Below are positions 52,448 through 61,230 of a stretch of 64,000 nucleotides of DNA, piece by piece. The translations under genes and the position numbers were made by a program. The number at the start of each line of letters is the position of its first letter. The stretch's first letter is position 1. The stretch lies in assembly GCF_003054175.1 (NCBI RefSeq), contig NZ_QBKN01000020.1, positions 34,060 through 98,059 of the forward strand, read 5' to 3'. The notes below the pieces were generated by a model. It had not been told where the DNA came from, ran no database searches, and was given only the letters and a program-made list of their open reading frames with translations. The stretch comes from Allosediminivita pacifica (GTDB lineage Bacteria > Pseudomonadota > Alphaproteobacteria > Rhodobacterales > Rhodobacteraceae).

Positions 52448-52665
52448 AAAAGGACATCCATCCCGAGTACCACATGGTGACCGTCAAGATGACCGACGGC
52501 ACCGAGTACCAGACCCGGACCACCTGGGGTGCCGAGGGCGACACGCTGACGCTCGACATCGACCCCACGTCGCACCCGGCATGGACCGGCGGCAACTCGC
52601 GCCTCATGGACCAGGGTGGCCGCGTTTCGCGCTTCAAGAAGAAGTACGAAGGCCTCGGTTTCTGA
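52444..52665 (+). CDS. rpmE: 50S ribosomal protein L31
   Basis: A 73-residue L31: [20 protein letters not shown], then [20 protein letters not shown] and [10 protein letters not shown]. The zinc-binding cysteines of the C+ form are absent, so this is a zinc-free type. It is coupled to rplS, and a strong terminator follows. Confidence 0.96.
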   Translation: MKKDIHPEYHMVTVKMTDGTEYQTRTTWGAEGDTLTLDIDPTSHPAWTGGNSRLMDQGGRVSRFKKKYEGLGF

Positions 52666-52699
52666 GCCAGCTGCCTCCGGCACGATACGAGATTTTCAG

Positions 52700-52728
52700 G
52701 ACGCCGCCCCTTTCGGGCGGCGTCTTTC
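52700..52728 (+). terminator. Rho-independent terminator of rplS-rpmE
   Basis: A perfect 10-bp stem (gacgccgccc with gggcggcgtc) and a 5-base loop, followed by TTTCGTTTC, 34 bases after rpmE. Confidence 0.88.
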
Positions 52729-52735
52729 GTTTCGG

Positions 52736-52809
52736 GTGTCCCGGGCCGGGACATTTTTCGCACCCAGTGAAATCAAAGGTTTGGCTGTCCGCGTTAACCG
52801 GGACGTAAG
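52736..52809 (+). repeat. TGTCCCGG palindrome element, copy C
   Basis: TGTCCCGG-G-CCGGGACA (52737-52753) is followed directly by TTTTT, then AAATCAA at 52770-52776, TTAACC at 52794-52799 and GGGACGTAA at 52800-52808. Spacings of 16 and 17 bases equal those of copies A and B. It lies just after the rpmE terminator. Confidence 0.85.
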
Positions 52810-52837
52810 ACTTGGGGGGATTGAGGCGCGGGCCCGC

Positions 52838-53554
52838 TCAGAGCCGCCCGGCCATGGTGCGGGCGTAATCGGGCTCGCGATGCCACGAGCAGGCGGCCTC
52901 CCAGGCGAGCAGCGCGCGGGCCTCGACCGCGCGGGCGCCAGGCAGGACGGCCAGATCGAAGAGCGACAGGTCGCGCCGACATTCGTCCCAGTCGATGAGC
53001 GTCACGCGCCCCTCAGGAGAGCGCAGCAGGTTCGCGAAGTTCAGGTCCCCGTGCACCAGCGTCATGACGCCGTCCGAGACGGCGCCCCACGCCTCGCGGC
53101 AGAGCGCGACCACGGCCTCGGGCATGGCGCCAAGATCCACGTCACCCCCGCGTTCGGCCCCCAGCAGGTCCTGCGACGAAAGGAACCCCGGGCGCTGGGG
53201 CATGTCGCGGGCCAGATCGTGGAAGCGGCTGAGCGCCTCGCGCACCTCGGGCAGATCGGCGGGATCGCAGGGGTCGCCCGGGATGTATGGCTCGCAGGTC
53301 CAGCCCTGCGCCACGAGCGCGCCCTCCCGGGTTTCGAGCATCCGCGGCACGGTGAAGCCCGCCTCGCGCGCCATGTCATGCACCTCGCGCAGCCAGTCGA
53401 TGGCTTCGGGCGGACGGCGAGTGGACTTGAAGACAAGCTCCTCGTCCAGCCCCACGGTGCGGAAGACCGCGTTGCGGTTGCCGCCAGACAGAGGCCGCAG
53501 CTCGGCGTTGATGGCCCAGAGGTGGGCGGGAGGGCGGGAACCGGCGATGCTCAT
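52838..53554 (-). CDS. Aminoglycoside-phosphotransferase-like kinase
   Basis: A 238-residue protein of the APH/choline kinase fold. The catalytic loop is TLVHGDLNFANLL (Asp and Asn of HGDxxxxN) and the metal-binding motif is TLIDWDECRRDLSLFDLA. The N-terminal lobe has LSGGNRNAVFRTVG and the ATP-binding lysine in LVFKSTRRPP. Family members phosphorylate antibiotics, choline, homoserine or sugars; this one cannot be assigned further. It is transcribed alone, convergent to the L31 gene. Confidence 0.87.
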   Translation of the reverse strand: MSIAGSRPPAHLWAINAELRPLSGGNRNAVFRTVGLDEELVFKSTRRPPEAIDWLREVHDMAREAGFTVPRMLETREGALVAQGWTCEPYIPGDPCDPADLPEVREALSRFHDLARDMPQRPGFLSSQDLLGAERGGDVDLGAMPEAVVALCREAWGAVSDGVMTLVHGDLNFANLLRSPEGRVTLIDWDECRRDLSLFDLAVLPGARAVEARALLAWEAACSWHREPDYARTMAGRL

Positions 53555-53868
53555 TGCGCCAGATAGATGCGGTTTTTGCCCGGCGGCAAGGCGGTCACCG
53601 GTGGAGGTTCATACTCTTGTTGCGGGCGGGATCGGTGCGACCCGCCGCCCGTTTCCCGGCAACCGCTTGGCGCGAAACGGAAACCGGTAACCCGGGAGCG
53701 GGGTCAAGCATCGGAGCCGCATGAGCCGGCCGATGCCGCACCGCGGCGCATTGTCCGTGACGCCTTGACGCATAATGCATCTTGCATGTGTAGCGCTGTC
53801 GCACCGGGGGGACAAACCGCAAGATGAGTCCTACCTGTTGGTTAACCCAACCAGGCGAGCCGCTGACA
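53555..53868. promoter_or_regulatory. Gene-free gap with the likely cyd promoter
   Basis: No gene is seen here. TTGACG at 53765 is a possible -35. An inverted repeat ATGCA-TCT-TGCAT (53775-53787) follows and could bind a regulator of the oxidase genes; the ATGCAT-type half-sites recall Rrf2/NsrR operators, but this is a weak inference. Confidence 0.35.
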
Positions 53869-55245
53869 ATGGATACCCTGCTACTTTCCCGCATACAGTT
53901 CGGAGCGAACATCTCGTTCCACATCCTGTTCCCGACCATCACCATCGCCCTTGGCTGGGCGCTGCTGTTCTTCAAGTTGCGCTACAACGCCACCGGCGAC
54001 TTCAAGTGGATGGAGGCCTACCGCTTCTGGGTGAAGGTCTTTGCGCTCAGCTTCGCCATGGGCGTGGTGAGCGGCATCACCATGTCGTTCCAGTTCGGGA
54101 CCAACTGGCCGGGCTTCATGGAGACCGTGGGCAACATCGCGGGGCCGCTGCTGGCCTACGAGGTGCTGACGGCCTTCTTCCTCGAGGCGGTATTCCTCGG
54201 GATCATGCTGTTCGGGTTCTCGCGGGTCCCGGGTTGGCTGCACACCACGGCGACCTTCCTCGTGGCGTTCGGCACGACCATGTCTGCCTTCTGGATCCTT
54301 GTTCTGAACAGCTGGATGCAGACGCCGGTGGGCTACGAGATGCGCGAGGGCGTGGCCCATGCCACCGACTGGCTGGCGATCCTGTTCAACCCGTCGATGC
54401 CCTACCGGCTGGCGCATATGCTGCTGGCCTCGGGGCTGACGGTGGCCTTTTTGATCGCGGGGATCAGCGCCTTTCGCAAGCTGTCGGGCGATCGCAGCCC
54501 GGCGGTGGATGCGACGCTGCGCTTCGGGCTCTGGGCCGGGGCGATCCTGATCCCCGTGCAAATCGTCGCCGGCGACATGCACGGGCTGAACACACTTGAG
54601 CATCAGCCCCAGAAGGTCGCCGCGATGGAGGCCAACTGGGAGACGCAGTCGGGCGTGCCGCTGGTGCTTTTCGCCGTGCCCGACCAGGAGGCGCGCGAGA
54701 ACCGGTTCGAGCTCGCGGTGCCCAACGGGGCCTCGTGGATCCTGACGCACCATGCCGACGGCGTCGTGCCGGGGCTGAACGATTTCGTCACCGAGGAGGG
54801 CGAGGTGATGCACCCGCCGGTGGCGCCGGTCTTCTACGCCTTCCGGATCATGGTGGCGACGGGGTTCGCCATGCTCGGCCTGAGCTGGCTGGGCGCCTTC
54901 CTGAGCTGGCGGCGCGGCACCGGCAACCTCCCCAAACCCCTGCTGTTCCTGATGGTGCCGATGGCGTTCTCGGGCTGGGTGGCGACGCTGGCGGGCTGGT
55001 ACACCACCGAGATCGGGCGGCAGCCCTGGCTTGTGACCGGCATCCTGACCCGCGATCAGGCAGTGGCAGACGTGCCCACGCCGATGGTGGCAAGCACGCT
55101 GGTTGCCTACCTCGTGGTCTACGCACTGCTGCTCTTCGCCTATGTGGCGGTGCTGTTCTACCTGGCCCGCAAGGCGAGCCACGGGGATGATATCGAGCCT
55201 GAGCTGCCCTCGTCCGAGGCGGCCCAGGTCGTGGTCGCGGAGTGA
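53869..55245 (+). CDS. cydA: Cytochrome bd-type ubiquinol oxidase subunit I
   Basis: CydA carries the haems of a quinol oxidase that reduces oxygen without pumping protons. The 458-residue protein has about nine helices; haem-ligand histidines are His18 (ANISFHILFP) and His183 (YRLAHMLLASG). The quinol loop is short and ends in EIGRQPWLVTG, the mark of the cyanide-insensitive (CIO) subgroup. I start it at MDTLLLSRIQFG (53869). Its stop overlaps a possible GTG start of cydB. Such oxidases help under low oxygen, nitric oxide or sulfide stress. Confidence 0.95.
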   Translation: MDTLLLSRIQFGANISFHILFPTITIALGWALLFFKLRYNATGDFKWMEAYRFWVKVFALSFAMGVVSGITMSFQFGTNWPGFMETVGNIAGPLLAYEVLTAFFLEAVFLGIMLFGFSRVPGWLHTTATFLVAFGTTMSAFWILVLNSWMQTPVGYEMREGVAHATDWLAILFNPSMPYRLAHMLLASGLTVAFLIAGISAFRKLSGDRSPAVDATLRFGLWAGAILIPVQIVAGDMHGLNTLEHQPQKVAAMEANWETQSGVPLVLFAVPDQEARENRFELAVPNGASWILTHHADGVVPGLNDFVTEEGEVMHPPVAPVFYAFRIMVATGFAMLGLSWLGAFLSWRRGTGNLPKPLLFLMVPMAFSGWVATLAGWYTTEIGRQPWLVTGILTRDQAVADVPTPMVASTLVAYLVVYALLLFAYVAVLFYLARKASHGDDIEPELPSSEAAQVVVAE

Positions 55246-55250
55246 GTGCG

Positions 55251-56264
55251 ATGAGTGAGATATTCCAGTCGCAGGACACGCTCCTGCCCTTCATCTTCGC
55301 GGCCCTCATGGGCGTGTCGATCCTGATCTACGTGGTGCTCGACGGGTTCGACCTTGGCATCGGGGTGCTGTTCCCCTTTGCCGACGACGAGGAGCGCGAC
55401 CGCATGATCGCCTCGATCGGGCCGTTCTGGGACGCCAACGAGACATGGCTGGTGCTGGCCATCGGGCTGTTGCTGGTGGCCTTCCCGGTGGCGCACGGGG
55501 TGATCCTGTCGGCGCTCTACCTGCCGGTGGCGATCATGCTGATCGGGCTGATCTTGCGCGGCGTGGCGTTTGAATTCCGGGTCAAGGCACCGGCGCCGTG
55601 GAAGCGCAGCTGGAACGGGGCGTTCTTTGCCGGGTCGCTGATGACGGCGCTGTCGCAGGGCTGGATGCTCGGGCTCTACATCATGGGGCTGGGGCATACC
55701 CCGTTCACGATGGGGTTTGCCGTGGTGACGGCGGTTTTCCTGACGGTGGCCTACAGCTTTATCGGGGCCTGCTGGGTGATCCTGAAGACCGACGGGGCGT
55801 TGCAGGCCAAGGCCGTGGGCTGGGCCAAGGGGGGCATCTGGGGCGTGATCCTCGGGATGGGGGCGGTTTCGGCCGCCTCGCCGCTGGTGAGCACGCGGAT
55901 CTTCGACAAGTGGTTCACCATGCCCGAGGTTTTCGTGCTGGCGCTGCTTCCCGCCGCCGCCGCGCTGCTGATCGTCGGGCTGTGGCTGTCGTTGCGGCGG
56001 CTGCCGCGGTCGGACGACAAGGGCAGCGCCTGGCCCTTCTTCCTTGCGGTGGGGGTCTTCGTGCTGGGTTTCGGGGGCATGGCCTACAGCTTCTACCCCT
56101 ACGTGGTGCCGGACCGGTTGACGATCTACGAGGCTGCGTCGGCCCCGGAAAGCCTGCTCATCATGCTGGTGGGGGTCTGCGTGGTGCTGCCGCTGATCGC
56201 GGGCTACACGGTGCTGTCCTACACGGTCTTCCGAGGCAAGGCGACGGAGCTGAGCTATTACTGA
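55251..56264 (+). CDS. cydB: Cytochrome bd-type ubiquinol oxidase subunit II
   Basis: The 337-residue partner of CydA, with eight helices. Family motifs are YVVLDGFDLGIGVLFPFADD, IGPFWDANETWLVLAIGLLL and FPVAHGVILSALYLPVAIML. I prefer the ATG at 55251, which has GGAG eight bases upstream; a GTG at 55242 would overlap the cydA stop. No cydX-like small gene is seen after it, and no cydDC transporter lies in the window. Confidence 0.95.
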   Translation: MSEIFQSQDTLLPFIFAALMGVSILIYVVLDGFDLGIGVLFPFADDEERDRMIASIGPFWDANETWLVLAIGLLLVAFPVAHGVILSALYLPVAIMLIGLILRGVAFEFRVKAPAPWKRSWNGAFFAGSLMTALSQGWMLGLYIMGLGHTPFTMGFAVVTAVFLTVAYSFIGACWVILKTDGALQAKAVGWAKGGIWGVILGMGAVSAASPLVSTRIFDKWFTMPEVFVLALLPAAAALLIVGLWLSLRRLPRSDDKGSAWPFFLAVGVFVLGFGGMAYSFYPYVVPDRLTIYEAASAPESLLIMLVGVCVVLPLIAGYTVLSYTVFRGKATELSYY

Positions 56265-56362
56265 GAGTGCGGGGGGCCGCGGTGGCGGCTCCCGCGCTTT
56301 TGCCCTTTCAAATTCGTTTATGTGAATATATATGAGGTCCAACATCTGAACGGACCTTTCCC

Positions 56363-58126
56363 ATGACCCTCTCCCGTTACCTGCCCATCCTGACCTGGGC
56401 GCGCACCTACGATCGCGACACGGCCCTGTCGGACGGCGTGGCCGCGGTGATCGTGACGATCATGCTGATCCCGCAGTCGCTGGCCTACGCGCTGCTGGCG
56501 GGGCTGCCGCCGGAGATGGGGCTTTACGCCTCGGTGTTGCCGCTGGTGGCCTACGCGGTCTTCGGCACCTCGCGGGCGCTGGCGGTGGGACCGGTGGCGG
56601 TGGTCTCGCTCATGACGGCGACGGCCATCGGCAACCTCGGGCTGAGCGATCCCGCGCAGATCGCCGCCGCGGCCGGGGCGCTGGCGCTGATGTCGGGGGC
56701 GATGCTGGTGCTGACGGGTGTGCTGCGGCTGGGGTTCCTGGCCAACTTCCTGTCGCACCCGGTGATCGCGGGGTTCATCACCGCCTCGGGCATCCTGATC
56801 GCGCTGAGCCAGCTGCGCCATATCCTCGGGGTCGAGGCCGGGGGGCACACGGCGGTGGAGGTCGGTGCGTCGCTGATCCGCCACCTGCCGGAGGTGAACC
56901 TGCCGACGCTGGTGCTGGGGAGTGCGACGCTGGGGTTCCTGTTCTGGGTGCGCAAGGGGCTGAAGCCCTTGCTGCTGAAGGCCGGGATGGGCCCGCGCGG
57001 GGCGGATATCACCGCCAAGGCGGGGCCGGTTGTGGCGGTGGCGGCAACCACGGCGGTCACCTGGGCGCTGGGACTGGCCGACCGCGGCGTGGCCATCGTC
57101 GGCGATGTGCCGAGCGGGCTGCCGCCGCTGACCGTGCCGGGGTTCAGCATGGACCAGGTGAGCCAGCTTGCACTCTCGGCGGCGCTGATCTCGGTCATCG
57201 GGTTCGTGGAGTCGGTTTCGGTCGCGCAGACGCTGGCCGCCAAGAAGCGTCAGCGGATCGTGCCGGATCAGGAGCTGATCGGGCTGGGCGCCTCCAACAT
57301 CGCGGCCAGTGTGTCGGGCGGCTACCCGGTGACGGGCGGCTTTTCGCGGTCGGTCGTGAACTTCGACGCGGGCGCCGAGACGCCGGCGGCGGGCATCTTC
57401 ACCGCCATTGGCATCGCGCTGGCGGCACTGCTCCTGACGCCGCTGCTGTTCTTCCTGCCCAAGGCGACGCTGGCCGCGACGATCATCGTGGCGGTACTGA
57501 GCCTCGTCGACCTGAGCATCCTGCGGAAGGCGTGGACCTTCTCACGCGTGGATTTCGCCGCGGTCACGGCGACCATCGTGCTGACGCTGGTGGTTGGCGT
57601 GGAAACCGGCGTGTCGGCGGGCGTGGTGCTGTCGGTGCTGCTGCATCTCTACAAGACCTCGCGCCCGCACGTGGCCGAGGTGGGGCTAGTGCCCGGCACG
57701 CAGCACTTCCGCAACATCAATCGCCACAGGGTCGAGACGCGGCCGCACCTCGTGACGCTGCGGGTGGACGAGAGCCTGTACTTCGCCAACGCGCGGTTCC
57801 TCGAGGACTGCGTGCTGGACCGGGTCACCGAGGACCGCGCGCTGCGGCACGTGGTGCTGCACTTCGCCGCCGTGAACGAGGTCGACATGAGCGCGCTGGA
57901 GACGTTGGAAGAACTGAATCGGCGGCTGGGCGAAATGGACATCACCCTTCACCTGAGCGAGGTGAAGGGCCCGGTGATGGACCGGCTGAAGCGGAGCCAT
58001 TTCCTCGACGAGCTGACCGGACAGGTGTTCCTCGCCCAGTACGACGCGTGGTGCGCGCTAGAGGGGGAGGCGGTCGGTGCCGGTGAGGATGAAGGCGTCG
58101 CGCCCCTCCAGAAGGACCGGGTGTAG
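56363..58126 (+). CDS. SulP-family anion transporter with STAS domain
   Basis: A 587-residue transporter with 10-14 helices. The sulfate transporter signature region is DGVAAVIVTIMLIPQSLAYA and LLAGLPPEMGLYASVLPLVA; GGYPVTGGFSRSVVNFDAGA is also typical. The C-terminal STAS domain (residues about 440-560) reads VTLRVDESLYFANARFLEDC and NEVDMSALETLEELNRRLGE. Substrates of this family include sulfate, bicarbonate and C4-acids; none can be fixed here, though sulfate would suit the sat gene elsewhere in the window. The last 69 bases overlap the end of the convergent phosphatase gene. Confidence 0.92.
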   Translation: MTLSRYLPILTWARTYDRDTALSDGVAAVIVTIMLIPQSLAYALLAGLPPEMGLYASVLPLVAYAVFGTSRALAVGPVAVVSLMTATAIGNLGLSDPAQIAAAAGALALMSGAMLVLTGVLRLGFLANFLSHPVIAGFITASGILIALSQLRHILGVEAGGHTAVEVGASLIRHLPEVNLPTLVLGSATLGFLFWVRKGLKPLLLKAGMGPRGADITAKAGPVVAVAATTAVTWALGLADRGVAIVGDVPSGLPPLTVPGFSMDQVSQLALSAALISVIGFVESVSVAQTLAAKKRQRIVPDQELIGLGASNIAASVSGGYPVTGGFSRSVVNFDAGAETPAAGIFTAIGIALAALLLTPLLFFLPKATLAATIIVAVLSLVDLSILRKAWTFSRVDFAAVTATIVLTLVVGVETGVSAGVVLSVLLHLYKTSRPHVAEVGLVPGTQHFRNINRHRVETRPHLVTLRVDESLYFANARFLEDCVLDRVTEDRALRHVVLHFAAVNEVDMSALETLEELNRRLGEMDITLHLSEVKGPVMDRLKRSHFLDELTGQVFLAQYDAWCALEGEAVGAGEDEGVAPLQKDRV

Positions 58127-58777
58127 CGTCCGGCCGTAGCCCGCGCCGCCGTCGAGGTTCACCCGGTTGCCGAGGTGTTCCGGGCGCTGGCCGGGCGTGT
58201 GGCCGTGCACGACCAGCCGCCCGTGATCGCGGGTGTCGCTGAGAAATGGCTCGCGGATCCAGATGAGATCGTTCGGGTCCTGATCCTCGAGCGGAACGCC
58301 GGGGCGGATGCCGCCATGCACGAAGACATGGTCTTCGGTCATGTGCATGCGCGGCAGCGCCTCGAGCCAGCCGACATGGGCGTCGGGGATCGTGCCGTCG
58401 GCCTCTTCCAGCACGCGCAGGGGATCGCGCCCCTCGGCCTCGACCCCGTAGGAACGCAGCGTGGCCGCGCCGCCGAAGTCCCTTGTCAGCCAGCGGTTGC
58501 CGATCCAGTCCTCGGGGGCGTGGTTGGAGGGGCCGGCGAAGAATTCGGTGATGAAGGTGTCGTGGTTGCCGGTCAGGCAGGTCCAGGGCCGGCCCTCGGC
58601 CTGGCCTTGCATCAGCCGGTCGATGACCCCGCGGCTGTCGGGGCCGCGGTCGATGTAGTCGCCGACGAAGACCACGGGCACGTCGCCAAGTCCCTGCGTT
58701 TCGATCACGCCGAGCGCGCGGTCGAGCTGGTCGCTGAAGCCGTGGATGTCGCCCACGGCGATGATGGGATCGATCAT
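58058..58777 (-). CDS. Metallophosphoesterase (PphA-like serine/threonine phosphatase)
   Basis: A 239-residue phosphatase with the full PPP-type motif set: AVGDIHGFSDQL, VFVGDYIDRGPDSRGVID, LTGNHDTFITEF, VFVHGGIRPG and VVHGHTPGQ. It would dephosphorylate proteins or small phosphoesters with a dinuclear metal site. The ATG at 58777 is preceded by AAAGGAG. Its 3' end overlaps that of the SulP gene by 69 bases, tail to tail. Confidence 0.92.
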   Translation of the reverse strand: MIDPIIAVGDIHGFSDQLDRALGVIETQGLGDVPVVFVGDYIDRGPDSRGVIDRLMQGQAEGRPWTCLTGNHDTFITEFFAGPSNHAPEDWIGNRWLTRDFGGAATLRSYGVEAEGRDPLRVLEEADGTIPDAHVGWLEALPRMHMTEDHVFVHGGIRPGVPLEDQDPNDLIWIREPFLSDTRDHGRLVVHGHTPGQRPEHLGNRVNLDGGAGYGRTLHPVLLEGRDAFILTGTDRLPL

Positions 58778-58882
58778 GGGACTCTCCTTTGCGGGCAGGT
58801 GGCACGCCGCGGCGCGGGAAGGCAAGCCGCGCCGGTGCTGCCAGGTTCCGGTTTCCCGTATTTTCAGGACGGAGTGAATTGC

Positions 58883-59241
58883 ATGAACGGATTGGCGTTT
58901 GCCTTCATGGCCCTGGGCGTGTTCAGCGCGCTTTTGGGCATGGCCCGGGGGATCCAGATGTCGGCCTCGGGCGATCACGGGATGGCCCCGGCGCATGCGC
59001 ATCCAATCTGCTGGGTTGGGTGAATTACCCGATCTTCGCGGTCTGTTACCTTGTGGTGCCGGGCGCCGAACGGGGCGTTCTGCCGAAGCTGAATTTCGGG
59101 GTGGCGGCGGTGGGGCTTGTCCTCATCGTGCCGGGCATCGCGCTTGCGCTGGCGGCGCAGGGCGACACGCTGGCCAAGCTGGGATCGGTGCTGACGATCG
59201 CGGCGATGGCGCTGTTCGCGGCGGTGGTGATCCGGCGCTAG
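58883..59241 (+). pseudogene. Small HAH-motif membrane protein, frameshifted
   Basis: The first frame gives MNGLAFAFMALGVFSALLGM and ends its sensible part at GMAPAHAH; the next frame continues LLGWVNYPIFAVCYLVVPGA, PKLNFGVAAVGLVLIVPGIA and LGSVLTIAAMALFAAVVIRR. Joined, this is a protein of about 119 residues with four helices and the HAHxNLLGWV motif of a family related in that motif to haem-copper oxidase subunit I-like proteins. The break is at about 59006, where gcgcatcc-aatctgctg lacks one base. Start and ribosome binding site (GGAG) are sound. It is either decayed or affected by a sequence error. Confidence 0.72.
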
Positions 59242-59318
59242 GCCGGGAAAGGGGTGTGTCCCGGAAACGTGTTGCTCGGCTTTGAGCCCATTTCACGTTT
59301 GATGATCGCACAACGGAA

Positions 59319-59459
59319 GCCGGGCCAGCGCCGGACCATGGTTTGGCGCTGCCACGGTTGATCGAAGCGCTTTATGCCCGCCAACCCGGATGACCTCTGA
59401 ACGATGCCCTGCAATTGTCAAAGCGCCAGACCGCGGCGACGGTCCGGCGCTGGCCCGGC
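59319..59459. repeat. Long inverted repeat in a gene-free stretch
   Basis: GCCGGGCCAGCGCCGGACC at 59319-59337 and its exact reverse complement at 59441-59459 are 103 bases apart. Inside them GGTTTGGCGCT (59340-59350) pairs with AGCGCCAGACC (59422-59432) with one mismatch, so the RNA or single strand would form a long two-tier stem. The gap 59242-59602 holds no gene; it also has a small hairpin ggggct-ga-agcccc at 59460-59473. Confidence 0.75.
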
Positions 59460-59550
59460 GGGGCTGAAGCCCCTTGTTCCGGGCCCTTCAGGGCATGATC
59501 CGGAGGGCAGCAATGTCCGTTTGAAACAGGGTTTCGCACACCCCACGAAA

Positions 59551-59579
59551 AAAGGCGCCGCGCGGGGCGCGACGCCTTT
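59551..59579 (-). terminator. Rho-independent terminator of serA
   Basis: A 13-bp stem with one mismatch (aaaggcgccgcgc with gcgcgacgccttt) and a GGG loop, followed on the minus strand by TTTCGTGG after further T residues. It lies 24 bases past the serA stop. Confidence 0.85.
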
Positions 59580-59602
59580 CTGGATAGGTTCGGCGCGGCG
59601 GC

Positions 59603-61198
59603 TCAGGCCACGTCGAATTCAAGCGGCTGGACCTGCCGGAACTTGCCGGTGGCCTTGAGCGCGTCGATGGCGCCCTGCGGGAATTCGCCGTCGACGTAGA
59701 GCATGGCGATGGCTTCCGACTGGGCCTTGGAGCGACCCAGCGTGAAGTTCGCGATGTTCACGCCGTGCTCGCCGCAGATGGTGCCCAGCATGCCGATCAT
59801 GCCCGGTTCGTCCTGGTTGGTCGTGTAGACCATGTGGCGGCCGATCTCTGCATCGATGTTGATGCCCTTGATCTGGATGAAGCGCGGCTTGCCATCCGAG
59901 AAGACGGTGCCCGCGATGGAGCGTTCGCGCTTGTCGGTGACCACGGTGACCTTGATGTAGCCCTCGAAGACGCCGGACTGGTTCTGGTTGGTGGTGCTGA
60001 TCTTCACGCCGCGTTCCCGGGCGATGAGCGGCGCCGAGACCATGTTCACGTCCGGGTTGATCGACTTCATGATGCCGGCGATCAGCGAGCAGTTCAGTGC
60101 ATCGAGGTTCAGTTCGGCGGCGGAGCCGTCGTAGAGGATGTTGATCGCCTTGATCGGTTCATCCGTCATCTGGCCGATGAAGTTGCCGAGGTGGTCGGAA
60201 AGCTTGATCCAGGGGCCCATGACCTTGGCCTCTTCCGCGGTGACGGAGGGCATGTTGAGCGCGTTTTCCACGGCGCCGGTCAGCAGGTAGTTGGACATCT
60301 GCTCCGCCACCTGGAGGGCGACGTTTTCCTGTGCCTCGGTCGTGGCAGCGCCGAGGTGCGGCGTGCAGACCACGTTGGGCAGGTTGAAGAGCGGGTTGTC
60401 CTTGGCGGGCTCTTCCTTGAAGACGTCGAAGGCTGCGCCGGCGACATGGCCGTCCTTGAGCATCTCGGCCAGCGCTTCCTCGTCGACCAGACCGCCACGG
60501 GCGCAGTTGATGATGCGCACGCCCTTCTTGGTCTTGGCGAGGTTCTCGCGGCCCAGGATGTTCTTGGTCTGGTCGGTCAGCGGCACGTGCAGGGTGATGA
60601 AGTCGGCGCGGGACAGGAGTTCGTCCAGCTCGACCTTCTCGACGCCCATCTTGTCGGCGCGCTCCTCGCTAAGGAAGGGATCGTAGGCCACGACCTTCAT
60701 CTTGAGCCCGCGGGCGCGGTCGCAGACGATGCCGCCGATGTTGCCGGCGCCGATGACACCCAGCGTCTTGCCGGTGAGCTCGACGCCCATGAACTTGGAC
60801 TTCTCCCACTTGCCGGCGTGGGTCGAGGCGGAGGCCTCGGGGATCTGACGGGCGACGGCGAACATCATGGCGATGGCATGCTCGGCCGTGGTGATCATGT
60901 TGCCGAAGGGCGTGTTCATGACGATCACGCCCTTCTTGGACGCCGCTTCCTTGTCGACGTTGTCGGTGCCGATGCCGGCGCGGCCGATGACCTTCAGCTT
61001 GTCGGCTTTTTCGAGGATGGTCGGCGTGACCTTGGTGGCCGAGCGGATGGCGAGGCCGTCGTACTGACCGATGACCTCGGCCAGCTTGTCCTTGTCCTTG
61101 CCGAGGTCGGGCATGAAGTCGACGTCGATGCCGCGGTCGCGGAAGATCTGGACGGCGGTTTCGGAAAGCTTGTCGGAAACGAGAACCTTGGGAGCCAT
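59603..61198 (-). CDS. serA: D-3-phosphoglycerate dehydrogenase
   Basis: SerA oxidises 3-phosphoglycerate to 3-phosphohydroxypyruvate, the entry to serine synthesis. The 531-residue long form has the substrate domain, the NAD-binding GKTLGVIGAGNIGGIVCDRA, catalytic INCARGGLVDEEALAEML and TPHLGAATTEAQENVALQVA, an intervening domain (residues about 320-450) and a C-terminal ACT domain (VYTTNQDEPGMIGMLGTICG). It lies 123 bases downstream of serC, which performs the next step, on the same strand. Confidence 0.97.
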   Translation of the reverse strand: MAPKVLVSDKLSETAVQIFRDRGIDVDFMPDLGKDKDKLAEVIGQYDGLAIRSATKVTPTILEKADKLKVIGRAGIGTDNVDKEAASKKGVIVMNTPFGNMITTAEHAIAMMFAVARQIPEASASTHAGKWEKSKFMGVELTGKTLGVIGAGNIGGIVCDRARGLKMKVVAYDPFLSEERADKMGVEKVELDELLSRADFITLHVPLTDQTKNILGRENLAKTKKGVRIINCARGGLVDEEALAEMLKDGHVAGAAFDVFKEEPAKDNPLFNLPNVVCTPHLGAATTEAQENVALQVAEQMSNYLLTGAVENALNMPSVTAEEAKVMGPWIKLSDHLGNFIGQMTDEPIKAINILYDGSAAELNLDALNCSLIAGIMKSINPDVNMVSAPLIARERGVKISTTNQNQSGVFEGYIKVTVVTDKRERSIAGTVFSDGKPRFIQIKGINIDAEIGRHMVYTTNQDEPGMIGMLGTICGEHGVNIANFTLGRSKAQSEAIAMLYVDGEFPQGAIDALKATGKFRQVQPLEFDVA

Positions 61199-61230
61199 GT
61201 CAGGCGTTCCTTGCATGGGAATTCGGGAGG

